This document shows positions 25,503-34,756 of a DNA stretch of 59,076 nucleotides, piece by piece (the stretch's first letter is position 1; each line of letters starts with the position of its first letter). The stretch is taken from the NCBI GenBank assembly GCA_024277855.1, contig JAJRUJ010000104.1, forward strand, positions 1 to 59,076, in the 5' to 3' direction. The notes under the pieces were generated by a model. That model saw only the letters and a list, made by a program, of their open reading frames with translations, had not been told where the DNA came from and ran no database searches. A program made the translations under genes and the position numbers. Origin of the DNA: Candidatus Zixiibacteriota bacterium. Lineage in GTDB: Bacteria > Zixibacteria > MSB-5A5 > WJJR01 > JAJRUJ01.

Positions 25503-25886
25503 TTACGTATTCTTTTCGGCGATGACTGCGGCCATCGCCAGATCGTCGTCGTGAGTGATGCTGAGATGGAAAGCGTTGACACCCATTTCGCGGGCAATCA
25601 GGGCAACCCGGCCGTGCAATTCGATACCGGGTTTTCCGTTTGGATCCCGGACGACCTCGATGTCGACAAACCGCACACCACCACGCCAGCCGGTACCCAG
25701 TGCCTTCATTAGGGCCTCCTTGGCGGCAAACCGCCCGGCCAATGACTGGGCGGGATCGGCCCTGCCCCGACAATAGGCCAATTCGGCCGGTGTGAAGATT
25801 TTCTTCCCGATACGTTGGGGGTAGCGCCCGGCCACACCACGCACCCGTGAAATGCGAATCAGGTCAGTGCCGAAACCGACTATCAT
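25503..25886 (-). CDS. acpS: Holo-[acyl-carrier-protein] synthase
   Basis: A 127-residue 4'-phosphopantetheinyl transferase that loads the CoA arm onto acyl carrier protein. The metal-binding GFGTDLIRISRV (Asp8) and RFAAKEALMKALGTG (Glu about 57) motifs are intact, with the C-terminal LSITHDDDLAMAAVI strand. Length is normal. It is the last gene of the minus-strand GldA/F/G-like operon, 45 bp after the DUF4340 gene; the placement is probably a chance operon. Confidence 0.95.
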   Translation of the reverse strand: MIVGFGTDLIRISRVRGVAGRYPQRIGKKIFTPAELAYCRGRADPAQSLAGRFAAKEALMKALGTGWRGGVRFVDIEVVRDPNGKPGIELHGRVALIAREMGVNAFHLSITHDDDLAMAAVIAEKNT

Positions 25887-25931
25887 AACAGGTGATACGC
25901 TGGTGGCGAGTGGTTCGTGATTGAGGTCCGT

Positions 25932-26888
25932 TTATTTTTCGTCGGGTTTCCGGGGCAACATGGCCTTGTAATCGGCAGTCAAACGGTCGTAGGATGATTT
26001 AAAAAAGATGCCGACGGGCCGAGTGTCACCCCTGCGGATGGCAAACACACGGTTGGCCGCGGAGGTATCCTGGGCGAAAACCAGCTCGGTGGTCTTTCCG
26101 GAACTGTCAATTACGGTCAACTTGAGAATCGGCTGGTCGAAGGAGGCCTCATGTTCACGTGCCGCCGGGAGAAAGGCCGAATAGGTCAGATTGGAGATAA
26201 AGCTGTACTTGAATGCTCCCTCGGCCGAATCGGCGGGCGTTGGCTCAAAATTGGGGCCGCGCGAGACAACAAACCCGGACTTGCCGTCGGGGGCCAGGCG
26301 CGTTTCGCGGTCAGGATAACGCCAGCGGATTTCGGTAATTTCCCCGGGGGTATAGGTAAAAATCTGTCGGTCGAGCCATAACGGCGGGGCCTTGGAGTAA
26401 ATACTGGCAAAGCGCCCCTTGGCCAGCCAAACCGAATCCGAACCGCTGCGCTGCACATAGGTATGGGTGAAATCCTGACCGACCCGCCCGAGTATAAAGT
26501 GGGAAAGTTGTTTGCCGTTACCGAAGAATTTGATGATCGTCCCCTGGCTGGTGTCGACTTTAAACCTGTCCCGCTTTTCCGGGTTGACCGAAATCAGATC
26601 GGTGAGAACCATTTCATTGGTTGCGCGAACCATCGTGGCCACATCGGCCTCGGCAGCCGGATAAGTCAGGGTCGAATCGACGACCATCTGCCAGCGGCCG
26701 TCCTTACGGTAGAGGTATGTCCAGGTGGCAAACTTGACCGCAATACTGTCGATAAGATTCGAATCGGCCCAGAAAAATTCGTGGAGGTTTTCGGGGGCGA
26801 GGCGTTTTTTCTCTGCCGACTGGTAAACAAAAAAGGCAACCAGCAGGATCACAACGATTCCCATGACAGCCAAAAGTTTTTTTGCCAT
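25932..26888 (-). CDS. DUF4340 membrane-anchored protein
   Basis: A 318-residue protein with one N-terminal membrane anchor (LLAVMGIVVILLVAFFVY, about 4-21). The periplasmic part shows DUF4340 features: IDSIAVKF, DGRWQMVVDS, repeats of short beta strands, and WLAKGRFASIYSKAPPLWLDRQIFTYTPGEITEIRWRYPD. DUF4340 genes commonly follow GldG-type genes in FCB and other Gram-negative groups, as here (3 bp gap). It probably works with the ABC system; molecular role unknown. GGGAGG-like ribosome site just upstream of the ATG. Confidence 0.85.
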   Translation of the reverse strand: MAKKLLAVMGIVVILLVAFFVYQSAEKKRLAPENLHEFFWADSNLIDSIAVKFATWTYLYRKDGRWQMVVDSTLTYPAAEADVATMVRATNEMVLTDLISVNPEKRDRFKVDTSQGTIIKFFGNGKQLSHFILGRVGQDFTHTYVQRSGSDSVWLAKGRFASIYSKAPPLWLDRQIFTYTPGEITEIRWRYPDRETRLAPDGKSGFVVSRGPNFEPTPADSAEGAFKYSFISNLTYSAFLPAAREHEASFDQPILKLTVIDSSGKTTELVFAQDTSAANRVFAIRRGDTRPVGIFFKSSYDRLTADYKAMLPRKPDEK

Positions 26889-26891
26889 CGA

Positions 26892-28511
26892 CTACCTCCC
26901 CCCGGCCTGGCGGTTTTGCCGCGCGGCGACTGACCGGCGACGGGCCAAGCGGATGCGCCAGCGTATGACGCCAAATAAGACAACCAGCAATGCCGGTCCA
27001 AAGATGTTGGTATATTTGATCCACCAGCGGGCACTGTCAGAAATATTCGGGTCGAGTGGCCGTGAGGTGTTCGTGCGCGAGCGGATTGAAATCAACCCCT
27101 CATCCTGTGACAACCAGTCAATGGTGTTCAAAAATAACGCCGCATTTTCAGGATTGCGCGCACCCTGATCGCGCATAAAATCAGAATCGCCGAAGACGAC
27201 CATCCGGTTGACCGGACTGCGACCGATGAAATCGGGCAACTTGCCGAGGCCGCTGTCGGGTACAGGATGCGCGGTATAGTAACTTTGGAAAGTGCCGACG
27301 ACCGTAGCGGCCAACGGCAAATATGCCTCCGGAAAATCATCAATCGTAAATTTTTGCATCGGTTGAATGTCATACGGCTCGTGCTTCCGTCCGGAACGCT
27401 CCGAGGAGTAGACAATTGGCTTGAACAGCAAATTCAGTCCCTCGGCCAGTGTGGTATCAAGTGTGCTGACGAACGGGAGATTAACCGCGCCAATGTCTTT
27501 GGTGATCAGATTATCTTCAGAGAAGGTGACAGCTTCCGGGATAAACGGATACTCGACCACGCTCTGATAGGAAATCTGTCCTTGCCGCTGCATGACGCCG
27601 ATCCGGCTGTTGCGGGTATCGATGACCAGGTCCTTGTTGATTTTGATCCCGTAGGCCAGGAGAAACTCATCGAGGTTGGTTACCCGGTTTTGCGCGCCCT
27701 GACCGCTGATATCGGCAATCACCCCGTCTACAAACCAGCCGACTTTACCGCCGCGCATGATGAACTGATCGATGGCATATTTTTCAAACTCGGTCAGGTC
27801 CTGCGTTGGGCCGACAACGATGAGGGTCTGAATGTTCTCGTCGATAAGCTGACCGGGAGTAATTGACACCGGCGTGACCACATACTGCTTTTCGAGCATC
27901 TGGGAGACCAGACGGAGGTCGGTTTGCGGGTCCGGTTCGCCGTGGCCGGTGAGAAAACCAACGGTACTCATCTGTTCGGAGGTAAGCCGTTTGATCGCCG
28001 AGGTGATTTCATATTCAAGGTTATTGGTACTCTGGATCAACGGCAGGACCTCGCGCTTGTCCTCGAACAGGATGGCCATCCCCATGTAGACCCGCTTGAG
28101 TTCAATCTTGTCTTTTTCGATGGCGTTAACCTGCACCGCCGGAATACCGAGGCCACGGGCTTCGTCTTCCTTGTGGTCCTTGACCGGGTCGATGATCTCA
28201 ACTTTCATTTTCCCGTGCCCGTACTCTTTATATTCATACAACTGGTCTTTGATGTAACGCGCATTGGCGTTATACGGCGCCGGGAGGTCATCGGTAAAAT
28301 ATAATTTGACCAGGATGACGTCGTCAAGGTCGTTCATTACCTTTTCGGAGAAATCGGAGAGCGAATAGATCTTACCGTCAGTGAGATCCCACCGGGCAAA
28401 AAACGCGAGACCGAGCAGATTGACAATCACAATGGCGGCGATAACCAGGATGACGAAGGTCAGCGACCCCGCGCCAAACTTAAGTTTCTTTCTTGTCTGC
28501 TGGACGGCCAT
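26892..28511 (-). CDS. GldG-like ABC-transporter auxiliary protein
   Basis: A 539-residue inner-membrane protein. It has an N-terminal TM helix (about 13-35), a large periplasmic ABC_transp_aux (PF09822-type) domain (SLSDFSEKVMNDLDD...VKLYFTDDLP, VGFLTGHGEPD, RGGKVGWFVDG, VVFGDSDFM) and a C-terminal TM helix (WWIKYTNIFGPALLVVLFGVI). Together with the permease and ATPase this is the GldA-GldF-GldG set known from gliding Bacteroidetes, although homologues also occur in non-gliding bacteria. The start lies 10 bp after the permease stop. Substrate unknown. Confidence 0.88.
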   Translation of the reverse strand: MAVQQTRKKLKFGAGSLTFVILVIAAIVIVNLLGLAFFARWDLTDGKIYSLSDFSEKVMNDLDDVILVKLYFTDDLPAPYNANARYIKDQLYEYKEYGHGKMKVEIIDPVKDHKEDEARGLGIPAVQVNAIEKDKIELKRVYMGMAILFEDKREVLPLIQSTNNLEYEITSAIKRLTSEQMSTVGFLTGHGEPDPQTDLRLVSQMLEKQYVVTPVSITPGQLIDENIQTLIVVGPTQDLTEFEKYAIDQFIMRGGKVGWFVDGVIADISGQGAQNRVTNLDEFLLAYGIKINKDLVIDTRNSRIGVMQRQGQISYQSVVEYPFIPEAVTFSEDNLITKDIGAVNLPFVSTLDTTLAEGLNLLFKPIVYSSERSGRKHEPYDIQPMQKFTIDDFPEAYLPLAATVVGTFQSYYTAHPVPDSGLGKLPDFIGRSPVNRMVVFGDSDFMRDQGARNPENAALFLNTIDWLSQDEGLISIRSRTNTSRPLDPNISDSARWWIKYTNIFGPALLVVLFGVIRWRIRLARRRSVAARQNRQAGGR

Positions 28512-28521
28512 CGGTGAACCC

Positions 28522-29238
28522 TTATTTCCATTTCCGGCTCTCGAGAGAGCGCACCGCCAGGAATAAGAACAAGAAAATCATCCCGGCATAGTAGACTAAG
28601 TCTTTCGTGTCAATCACGCCGCGCGCCAGGTTCTGGAAATGATAATTTACGCCAATATATTCCAGGACCGAGGCGAGCGGGCCGGGGAAAAACACGACAA
28701 AATTACCAACAAGGTAAAATGCGGCAATCAAGACGATCGCCGTTAAGAAAGCAACGATCTGATTGGCGGTGATCCCCGAGGCAAACAGGCCGATTGCCAG
28801 ATAGGTCGCACCCAGAAGAAACAATCCCAGGTACTGACCGGCCACCGCCCCACCGTCGGGGTCGCCAAGCATGCCAATCGTAATCGGGTAGGTGAAAGTC
28901 ATTATGATCGTAATGGTAAGCAAAACCAGTGCGGCAAGGTATTTGCCGAGGACGATTTCCCAATCGGTAACCGGAAGGGTGACGACCAACTCGATCGTAC
29001 CGGACTTTTTTTCCTCGGCAATCAGGCGCATCGTGATCGCCGGAACGAAAATCATAAACACCAACGGCATCGATCCGGTGAGCAGACCCCGAATAGTGGC
29101 CTGACCGCTTATAAAGAAATTAAGGAAAAACAGCCAGCCGGAGATAACCAGGGCGAGCACAATAACGATATAGGCGATCGGCGAGTTAAAATAAGACTTT
29201 AACTCCCGTCCGGCAAATGTCATCGTGTTACTGAACAT
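28522..29238 (-). CDS. ABC-2 type permease (GldF-like)
   Basis: A 238-residue inner-membrane protein with six predicted TM helices and a start typical of GldF-type permeases (MTFAGRELKSYFNSPIAYIVIV). The AEEKKSGTIELVVTLPVTDWEIVLGKYLAAL segment is the conserved coupling helix region that meets the ATPase. Its start overlaps the ATPase gene by 11 bp, indicating translational coupling. An alternative ATG five codons in (29223) is possible. Confidence 0.9.
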   Translation of the reverse strand: MFSNTMTFAGRELKSYFNSPIAYIVIVLALVISGWLFFLNFFISGQATIRGLLTGSMPLVFMIFVPAITMRLIAEEKKSGTIELVVTLPVTDWEIVLGKYLAALVLLTITIIMTFTYPITIGMLGDPDGGAVAGQYLGLFLLGATYLAIGLFASGITANQIVAFLTAIVLIAAFYLVGNFVVFFPGPLASVLEYIGVNYHFQNLARGVIDTKDLVYYAGMIFLFLFLAVRSLESRKWK

Positions 29239-30187
29239 TATCGGCCCTTTCGCCGCCCTGGGTCAGATCGCGGAAAACATCCTCAAGCGACTGGACTTCC
29301 CGCCGCATCTCGAGCAGGACCCAGCCGGCATCGGCGACGGCACGGAAAATATTTTCCCGCAAGTCGCCGTTTACCCCCCCGGTGATTTCAAACTCAAGCG
29401 TTTCCGGCTCGGCGGCGGGTAGTTCCTCGACCGAGACGCCCTCGTGTACCGCCAACGTTTGCCTGAGTTGCCCGATGTCGGCACCCGCTTTGAGCCGCAC
29501 GAGCAGCCGTTGACGTCCCTCCAACCCCGCGCGCAGGGTATCGGGTGAGCCGTCGGCGACCAATTGCCCGTGATTGATAATCAGCACACGGCTGCAGACC
29601 GCCTCGACCTCGGAGAGAATATGAGTACAGAGGATCAAGGTCTTCTCGCGGCCAAGCGCGGCAATCAGCGAACGGATTTCGACGACCTGGTTGGGATCGA
29701 GACCGATGGTCGGCTCGTCGAGAATGAGGATTTCAGGGTCATGGATAATCGCTTGCGCCAACCCCACCCGTTGGCGATACCCCTTGGAAAGCTCGCCGAT
29801 GTCCTTGTGGATGACCTCACCCAACCCGCAAAGGTCGATCATGTCCGCCAGCCGCGATTCTCGCCCGGACCGGGGCATCGACCGCAACGCCTGAACAAAC
29901 CGGAGGTATTCGCGGACATTCATTTCGGGATAGAGCGGGGTGGTTTCGGGAAGATACCCGATTTTGCGCCGGATCTCAAGCGAGTGGTCAAACACGTCCA
30001 ACCCGTCAACCTCGACTCGTCCGGAACTGGCGGGCATAAAACAGGTGATGATTTTCATCGTGGTGGTTTTGCCCGCGCCATTGGGGCCGAGAAAACCAAT
30101 GATCTCACCGGTTTCGATGGAGAACGATATATTGTCGACGGCCCGTTGATCGCCGTAGCGTTTTGTCAGGTTCTCGACATTAATCAT
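29228..30187 (-). CDS. ABC transporter ATP-binding protein (GldA-like)
   Basis: A 319-residue ATPase. Walker A is GPNGAGKTTT (about 34-43), the Q-loop region lies near GYLPETTPLYPEM, the signature is LSKGYRQRVGLAQAI, Walker B is ILILDEPTIGLDP and the H-loop is LCTHILSEVE. The C-terminal ~90 residues form the extra domain of GldA/DrrA-type proteins. It heads the operon gldA-gldF-gldG-DUF4340-acpS. A terminator of the OmpA gene precedes it. Confidence 0.93.
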   Translation of the reverse strand: MINVENLTKRYGDQRAVDNISFSIETGEIIGFLGPNGAGKTTTMKIITCFMPASSGRVEVDGLDVFDHSLEIRRKIGYLPETTPLYPEMNVREYLRFVQALRSMPRSGRESRLADMIDLCGLGEVIHKDIGELSKGYRQRVGLAQAIIHDPEILILDEPTIGLDPNQVVEIRSLIAALGREKTLILCTHILSEVEAVCSRVLIINHGQLVADGSPDTLRAGLEGRQRLLVRLKAGADIGQLRQTLAVHEGVSVEELPAAEPETLEFEITGGVNGDLRENIFRAVADAGWVLLEMRREVQSLEDVFRDLTQGGERADNVQ

Positions 30188-30304
30188 AACTCAATATTAC
30201 CCGCCACATTCTCCCAGGTTTCAGGCCTTGGCCGAATTTTTCATTTTATTCTCACGACGACAAGAAATCAAGTGCTTTTCCGGGGTTTCTCATGCGTAAA
30301 GGCC

Positions 30305-30336
30305 TAAAAAAACCGGGCCCAGTCAATGGGCCCGGT
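30305..30336 (-). terminator. Intrinsic terminator after the OmpA-like gene
   Basis: On the minus strand a 10-bp stem (ACCGGGCCCA / TGGGCCCGGT) with a TTGAC loop is followed by a run of T residues. It lies 24 bp after the OmpA-like stop codon and shields the gldA-like operon. Confidence 0.88.
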
Positions 30337-30359
30337 AACTTTTTCGCTGGGGGAAATAA

Positions 30360-30989
30360 CTATTCGAGAGAATAACCGAGAACCGAGACAGTGGCGCGGC
30401 GGTTCTTGGCGCGACCGGCGTCGTCATCGTTCGTGGCGACAGGTTCATCTTCCCCACCCGAGCGAATGGCGATCCGGGCGTAGTCGATTTTATGCTTGTC
30501 GGCCAGGTACGAACGCACTGCGCTGGCGCGTTTTTGGCCAAGGACAATATTGTAATCGCTGTTGCCGATTGCGTCGGTAAACCCGGCAATCTCGATAATA
30601 TAATCGGGATCCATTTTCAGTTTTTCGGCAACCCGATCGAGTTTAGCCCTCGATTCGGCATCGAGTTCCGCAGAGTTGAACGCAAAATAAACTTCTTCAG
30701 AGAGAATGACCACAAATTCCTTGCGGCAGCATTTGAGCGCCTTTTCAGCGGTGTCCATCGCATCGGCCGCCAGTTTTTCATTGACAGTCACGCGCTCTTC
30801 CAAGCCGGTCACCCGCTTGTCAAGATCATCAACCGAGACCTTAGTCGCCCATTCGGTATCTTCGGTGACGACCTTTTTTTCGTCACAGCCGGCCGGCCAT
30901 TCGCCCCGGAAGGCACAACCGGACATCATAGTGACCAGCGCGACAATCAGGACAAAAGCGCCGAGTGTTCCAATCTTAATCCCCTTCAT
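30360..30989 (-). CDS. OmpA/Pal-type peptidoglycan-binding lipoprotein
   Basis: A 209-residue lipoprotein starting at the ATG at 30989 (AAGGAGG seven bases upstream). The signal peptide ends in lipobox MSGC (Cys about 25). A coiled-coil-like stretch at about 45-90 (VDDLDKRVTGLEERVTVNEKLAADAMDTAEKAL) acts as spacer or trimerisation element. The C-terminal OmpA domain has the peptidoglycan-binding loops AGFTDAIGNSDYNIVLGQKRASAVRSYL and GRAKNRRATV, with the Asp and Arg that bind diaminopimelate. It links the outer membrane to the cell wall. A CC pair precedes the OmpA domain. No tol genes are nearby. Confidence 0.9.
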   Translation of the reverse strand: MKGIKIGTLGAFVLIVALVTMMSGCAFRGEWPAGCDEKKVVTEDTEWATKVSVDDLDKRVTGLEERVTVNEKLAADAMDTAEKALKCCRKEFVVILSEEVYFAFNSAELDAESRAKLDRVAEKLKMDPDYIIEIAGFTDAIGNSDYNIVLGQKRASAVRSYLADKHKIDYARIAIRSGGEDEPVATNDDDAGRAKNRRATVSVLGYSLE

Positions 30990-31243
30990 CGATCCTCCTT
31001 CACCGGAAAGACACATACGTTAATTTCATGCAATATACGAACCAACCTATCCCCCCTTGCAGATCATACTAATCCGAACCATGTATCGGCACAAAGGGCC
31101 GGACTTTTAAGACCCTCCCGAACTTCGCGGCCAAGTTATCTGGCTCGAAAGCCGGCGTCAAGTAAAATATTCAGTTCAATCGATCTAAATGTCGACACAA
31201 GACACGGTGGCAAGCTCAACTATTTCAGCGACTTGACTGCGTT

Positions 31244-32932
31244 TTACTCGCAGGGAGCATCACCGCTTTTATACACATAATTCACCAATAACACTACATC
31301 AATCGGATTGTTCTGGCCGTCGCAGTTACAATCACCGAAAGCATCAATCGGCGTGATAGAATCATGACCTTTATAGACGAAATTCACCAGCAGGACAACA
31401 TCGAGAGGATTAATGTTATTGTCCTCATTAACATCACCCGGAGTCAAAGCGGTTGCGGTGTAGACATAATTCGAACCGGCCGTGGATCGCCGTAAACTCG
31501 TGGCCACACCGACGATATAATCGAGGTCGGGAAAAAACGGGAGATAGAGCGCACCGTCACCGGTGACCGGATCGATATCCGCGACGGAAATCAGGCACTC
31601 CTGGCCGGCACGATAACCGATTCCCGTATAGCCCCATTCGACGTCATTCTGGCCATTGAATTCCACTTTGAGGATTTTGTTGGCGAACGTCCCGGGATTA
31701 AACCGCGAATAATTCGCCGCCCAGCCCTGCGGCCGGGTACTGCCGGTCTGCGACCGTGACACCGGATAAGTATTCTCGGTATAGTTGACATTCAAATAAG
31801 GATAATCGGCGGCTTCTTCATGGTGGAATCCATCATCACGGAAACTGGTGAGATAATTCCAGTCGGTGAATAATGACATTTCTTTCGCCGCGGTCGTTCC
31901 CCGGGCGACCAGGGCGGTGTCATGCCCGTCATAAACATTGTGGTAGCGCATGACTTCCCAGATATCGGGCATTACCTGAGTGTCATAATTCTGGTAAAGG
32001 TACAGCGCCCAGATAAATGTCGAATAGGCATGATTGCTGTATTCGGCAAGAGAGATATACGGATAGTCGAAAAACGAGTCGAGATAATTGTAGGCGTCGT
32101 TGACGATATCAAAAACCTCTTCCTCCATAGATACAGCAGTAAGTTCATAAATGAAAAACTCATCAAAAGCATCATAGGCATACTGACAGGCATGATTGAA
32201 TTCATGGGCAACAGTGACTTTTGCCGCACCGGCCTGATTGCCGTCCGGGTCATCGTTAGGGGGAAAACCGATAAAATTGTTGTGGACGACGATATAGGAC
32301 GAGTAGTCGGCCCAGGGTTCGGGGCCGGCCGTTTCGGACTGGGTATAACCGTAATACGCAATGCTCTGCGCATAAATGTCATAGCGGCTGTCACCCCCGG
32401 ACAATCCGTCGGAGGGGGGTTCGCGCCAGCCGATTGTGAGGATTTCGTGTTCCCATGACGAGTCGGCATAAAGAGCAAGGTTTTCGACATAGTCGGGGAT
32501 GCCGTTAGAGTTACCGTCGGCGGTCGGCACCGCATGGGTACCGACTATATCATAGTGGATCTTGTAGTACTGACCGGGAGAGTCATAAGTGTTGGTCGTC
32601 GTTGGCCGCGACTGCGCCTCGGTGATTGACGCCTGGATTGACGGCGAAAGATTGGGCATCTCGCGCAATGCTTCGAGGAGTACCGGTGTGCCGCAACGGG
32701 CGATTATTTCGGTTTCCGGACGGTATTCCATCGGGAGTTTTTCGGGCGCGTGGACGGAGTAAACTTTATAGAGAGTCGCCAGATCGCGCGAAAGTCGACC
32801 CGCGCTCAGGGCCTGGTCTATTTTGTCGAGGGTAGACGGTGGTGACACACCGGCCGAAACAACAGCAAATGACGAGGTAACAATACACAGCGTAACCGCA
32901 GTTCGCAGAAGCCAACTCAAGATGGATTTCAT
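31244..32932 (-). CDS. Secreted MXAN_6640-like metalloprotease with C-terminal dockerin
   Basis: A protein of about 562 residues. The signal peptide MKSILSWLLRTAVTLCIVTSSFAVVSA favours the ATG at 32932; a GTG at 32971 with AAGGAGA is an alternative start, but the promoter would place the transcript start inside that ribosome site. The HEFNH motif in VTVAHEFNHACQYAYDAF is a zinc-metalloprotease signature of the MXAN_6640 type. The last ~65 residues (GDVNEDNNINPLDVVLLVNFVYK, GDCNCDGQNNPIDVVLLVNYVYK) are a duplicated dockerin, with no sorting domain behind it. Surface retention is therefore probably through cohesin binding. It is monocistronic behind its own promoter. Confidence 0.88.
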   Translation of the reverse strand: MKSILSWLLRTAVTLCIVTSSFAVVSAGVSPPSTLDKIDQALSAGRLSRDLATLYKVYSVHAPEKLPMEYRPETEIIARCGTPVLLEALREMPNLSPSIQASITEAQSRPTTTNTYDSPGQYYKIHYDIVGTHAVPTADGNSNGIPDYVENLALYADSSWEHEILTIGWREPPSDGLSGGDSRYDIYAQSIAYYGYTQSETAGPEPWADYSSYIVVHNNFIGFPPNDDPDGNQAGAAKVTVAHEFNHACQYAYDAFDEFFIYELTAVSMEEEVFDIVNDAYNYLDSFFDYPYISLAEYSNHAYSTFIWALYLYQNYDTQVMPDIWEVMRYHNVYDGHDTALVARGTTAAKEMSLFTDWNYLTSFRDDGFHHEEAADYPYLNVNYTENTYPVSRSQTGSTRPQGWAANYSRFNPGTFANKILKVEFNGQNDVEWGYTGIGYRAGQECLISVADIDPVTGDGALYLPFFPDLDYIVGVATSLRRSTAGSNYVYTATALTPGDVNEDNNINPLDVVLLVNFVYKGHDSITPIDAFGDCNCDGQNNPIDVVLLVNYVYKSGDAPCE

Positions 32933-32989
32933 TGTCTTACCGCCGCTTAGGGTCCAGATTGGTACATTCACGACCAGTACTCTCCTTAT

Positions 32990-33017
32990 AAGATACTGCC
33001 GTTTCGGCTTTTGTCAA
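32990..33017 (-). promoter_or_regulatory. Promoter of the dockerin metalloprotease
   Basis: Minus strand TTGACA (33017-33012), 16-bp spacer, TATCTT (32995-32990). The transcript start would fall near 32983, 51 bases before the preferred ATG. Confidence 0.7.
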
Positions 33018-33156
33018 GAAAACCGAGACGACGAATTAGGCCCCACACGCAGTTACCTGGCGCCTCGTCCTATTTATCGGCATACACGCCAGTTAGTTGT
33101 ACTATTGGATCGCGGGAAATAATTGACGGCACCGGGAAGGATGGTCGTCAGGATGA

Positions 33157-33987
33157 TTACCAGCCGCCCGGCGGGTCGAACAGGCGGTCCGGCAGATCGG
33201 GATTGTATTTTTGCTGGAGGATTTCCCAGCGATACATCCCGGGACCGTTGCGGTTTTCCCAACTGGCGGATTTTAACTGCCAAAAAGGATATGTGTCAGA
33301 ATATTTACCAAAAGTGATGTTGAGGTCCCAGGCACTAAGCGAATCGCGATATTCCCATTCGATTTTTTTCGGCCGGGCATTGCGCCAGTCGAGCGTGAAA
33401 GAACGACCCTGCCGATCGCGAAAAACCAACTCACGCGTAGTAATTTTATCCCACGAGGAATAAAACGGATCGAGAGTATCCGGTAAGACTACGCCACAGC
33501 CACCACTGAACAGTTCCAGAAACCCGGAGAATGAACGGGCATCGACCATAAAATCCTCCAGGGCGAGGTCATCCAGATGACCCCGGAAATACCGATCCTC
33601 ACGATGCGCCAGCAGGACAAATTGCGAATCAGCCGCCCAGGCGGTGAAAACCGGGATATCCATCGGACCTTTACCGACGATGTGGAAACGGTCGGGGGCC
33701 CGGTAGTCGATGCGCAGAATGAGGTCGCTGTGCGGTTGAATTTCGCGCACTTGCCAGCGAACACGGTAGGAGGCACTGCGGGTCGAATCGGCGCGCTGCG
33801 CCAGCCGCTCGCGCAGACGTCGGTAGTCCGCCTGTTGTCCGGGGATAAGAGTCAGCCCGGCACGAGACGCGGCACAACCGGAGGATAGGACCGCGGGGAG
33901 AAGTAATAACCAACCAACCGACAGCAGAACGAATAGGCGATAACCTCGGACCGAAAGACACCGTGTTTTGTTACTCATGGTGGACAT
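33157..33987 (-). CDS. DUF4292/LolB-like outer-membrane lipoprotein
   Basis: A 276-residue lipoprotein. The signal peptide has lipobox LSSGC (Cys about 38). The mature part is a curved sheet of beta strands (ASYRVRWQVREIQPHSDLILRIDYRAPDRFHIVGKGPMDIPVFTAWA), as in DUF4292 and LolB/LolA folds that bind lipid or lipoprotein. The C-terminal DLNITFGKYSDTYPFWQLKSASWENRN continues the sheet. It lies 13 bp after the M50 protease gene, so the two share an operon. A LolA-like chaperone role is possible, not shown. Three start codons lie within the first four residues; MSTMSNK is used. Confidence 0.8.
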   Translation of the reverse strand: MSTMSNKTRCLSVRGYRLFVLLSVGWLLLLPAVLSSGCAASRAGLTLIPGQQADYRRLRERLAQRADSTRSASYRVRWQVREIQPHSDLILRIDYRAPDRFHIVGKGPMDIPVFTAWAADSQFVLLAHREDRYFRGHLDDLALEDFMVDARSFSGFLELFSGGCGVVLPDTLDPFYSSWDKITTRELVFRDRQGRSFTLDWRNARPKKIEWEYRDSLSAWDLNITFGKYSDTYPFWQLKSASWENRNGPGMYRWEILQQKYNPDLPDRLFDPPGGW

Positions 33988-34000
33988 AAGACGGCTTGTT

Positions 34001-34654
34001 TCAGAAGCCGAGAGTTATCCCGGAAAACAACCAGACAAACAGTTTGACCGGCGGGCCGATAAACATCCAGAGGATGGGCACATGGGCAATGAAACCGATG
34101 GCGATGATCCCGATCAGGATCATCGGACCAACTTGCTGGAGCCGAAGCAGAGGTACTTCCCATTGAGCCGGTGCGAGCCCCATCAGGATTTTCGACCCAT
34201 CAAGCGGCGGCAGGGGGATCAGGTTAAAAAAGGCCAGCGAGAGATTCATCATCAAGCCCACGAAAAAAACCTGGTAAATTGCCATGCCCAGACCGCCCCC
34301 TCCCCCGGAGATTGGCGGGCCCAGCCAGCGCAGGATGAGACCACAGCCAAAAGCCAGCAGGATATTCGCTGCCGGACCGGCGGCGGCCGAGAGAAACATA
34401 CCGAATTTGGGATCGCGGAAATTATAGGGATTGACCGGAACGGGCTTGGCCCAGCCAAAACGAAAACCGGATATCACCAGGACAATCGTGCCAAAAAGGT
34501 CGAGGTGACGAATGGGGTTCAAAGTCAGTCGTCCCATCGCCGCCGCAGTCGGATCACCCAACCGGTAAGCCGACCAGGCATGGGCAAACTCATGGAACGT
34601 CAGGGAAAAAAGCAATACCGGTACAAATGAGATAAGGAATGCCGGATCCCACAT
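34001..34654 (-). CDS. Site-2-protease family metalloprotease (M50)
   Basis: A 217-residue inner-membrane peptidase with five or six TM helices. The zinc motif HEFAH lies in TM1 (about 21-25), and NLIPLPPLDGSKIL carries the distal Asp (about 173). Compact size and the GRLTLNPIRHLDLFGTI segment fit the YwhC/Rip3-like M50 group that lacks a PDZ domain. Such proteases cleave membrane-bound anti-sigma factors and remnant signal peptides. Substrate unknown. It heads a small operon with the DUF4292-like lipoprotein. Confidence 0.92.
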   Translation of the reverse strand: MWDPAFLISFVPVLLFSLTFHEFAHAWSAYRLGDPTAAAMGRLTLNPIRHLDLFGTIVLVISGFRFGWAKPVPVNPYNFRDPKFGMFLSAAAGPAANILLAFGCGLILRWLGPPISGGGGGLGMAIYQVFFVGLMMNLSLAFFNLIPLPPLDGSKILMGLAPAQWEVPLLRLQQVGPMILIGIIAIGFIAHVPILWMFIGPPVKLFVWLFSGITLGF

Positions 34655-34756
34655 TTTCGCTGTTCCCCTCTTCCGATAGACGTTTCGCCGCCGCGCGGCA
34701 GTTGTTATACGCTTCAGCGCCCGGCCCGGCCAACCCGGACGGGCAAAGTTTTGACG

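Noticed and set aside
14675-32932. A classical cellulosome
   Set aside because: Cohesin and dockerin domains are present, but no glycoside hydrolase or carbohydrate-binding module was found in the window.
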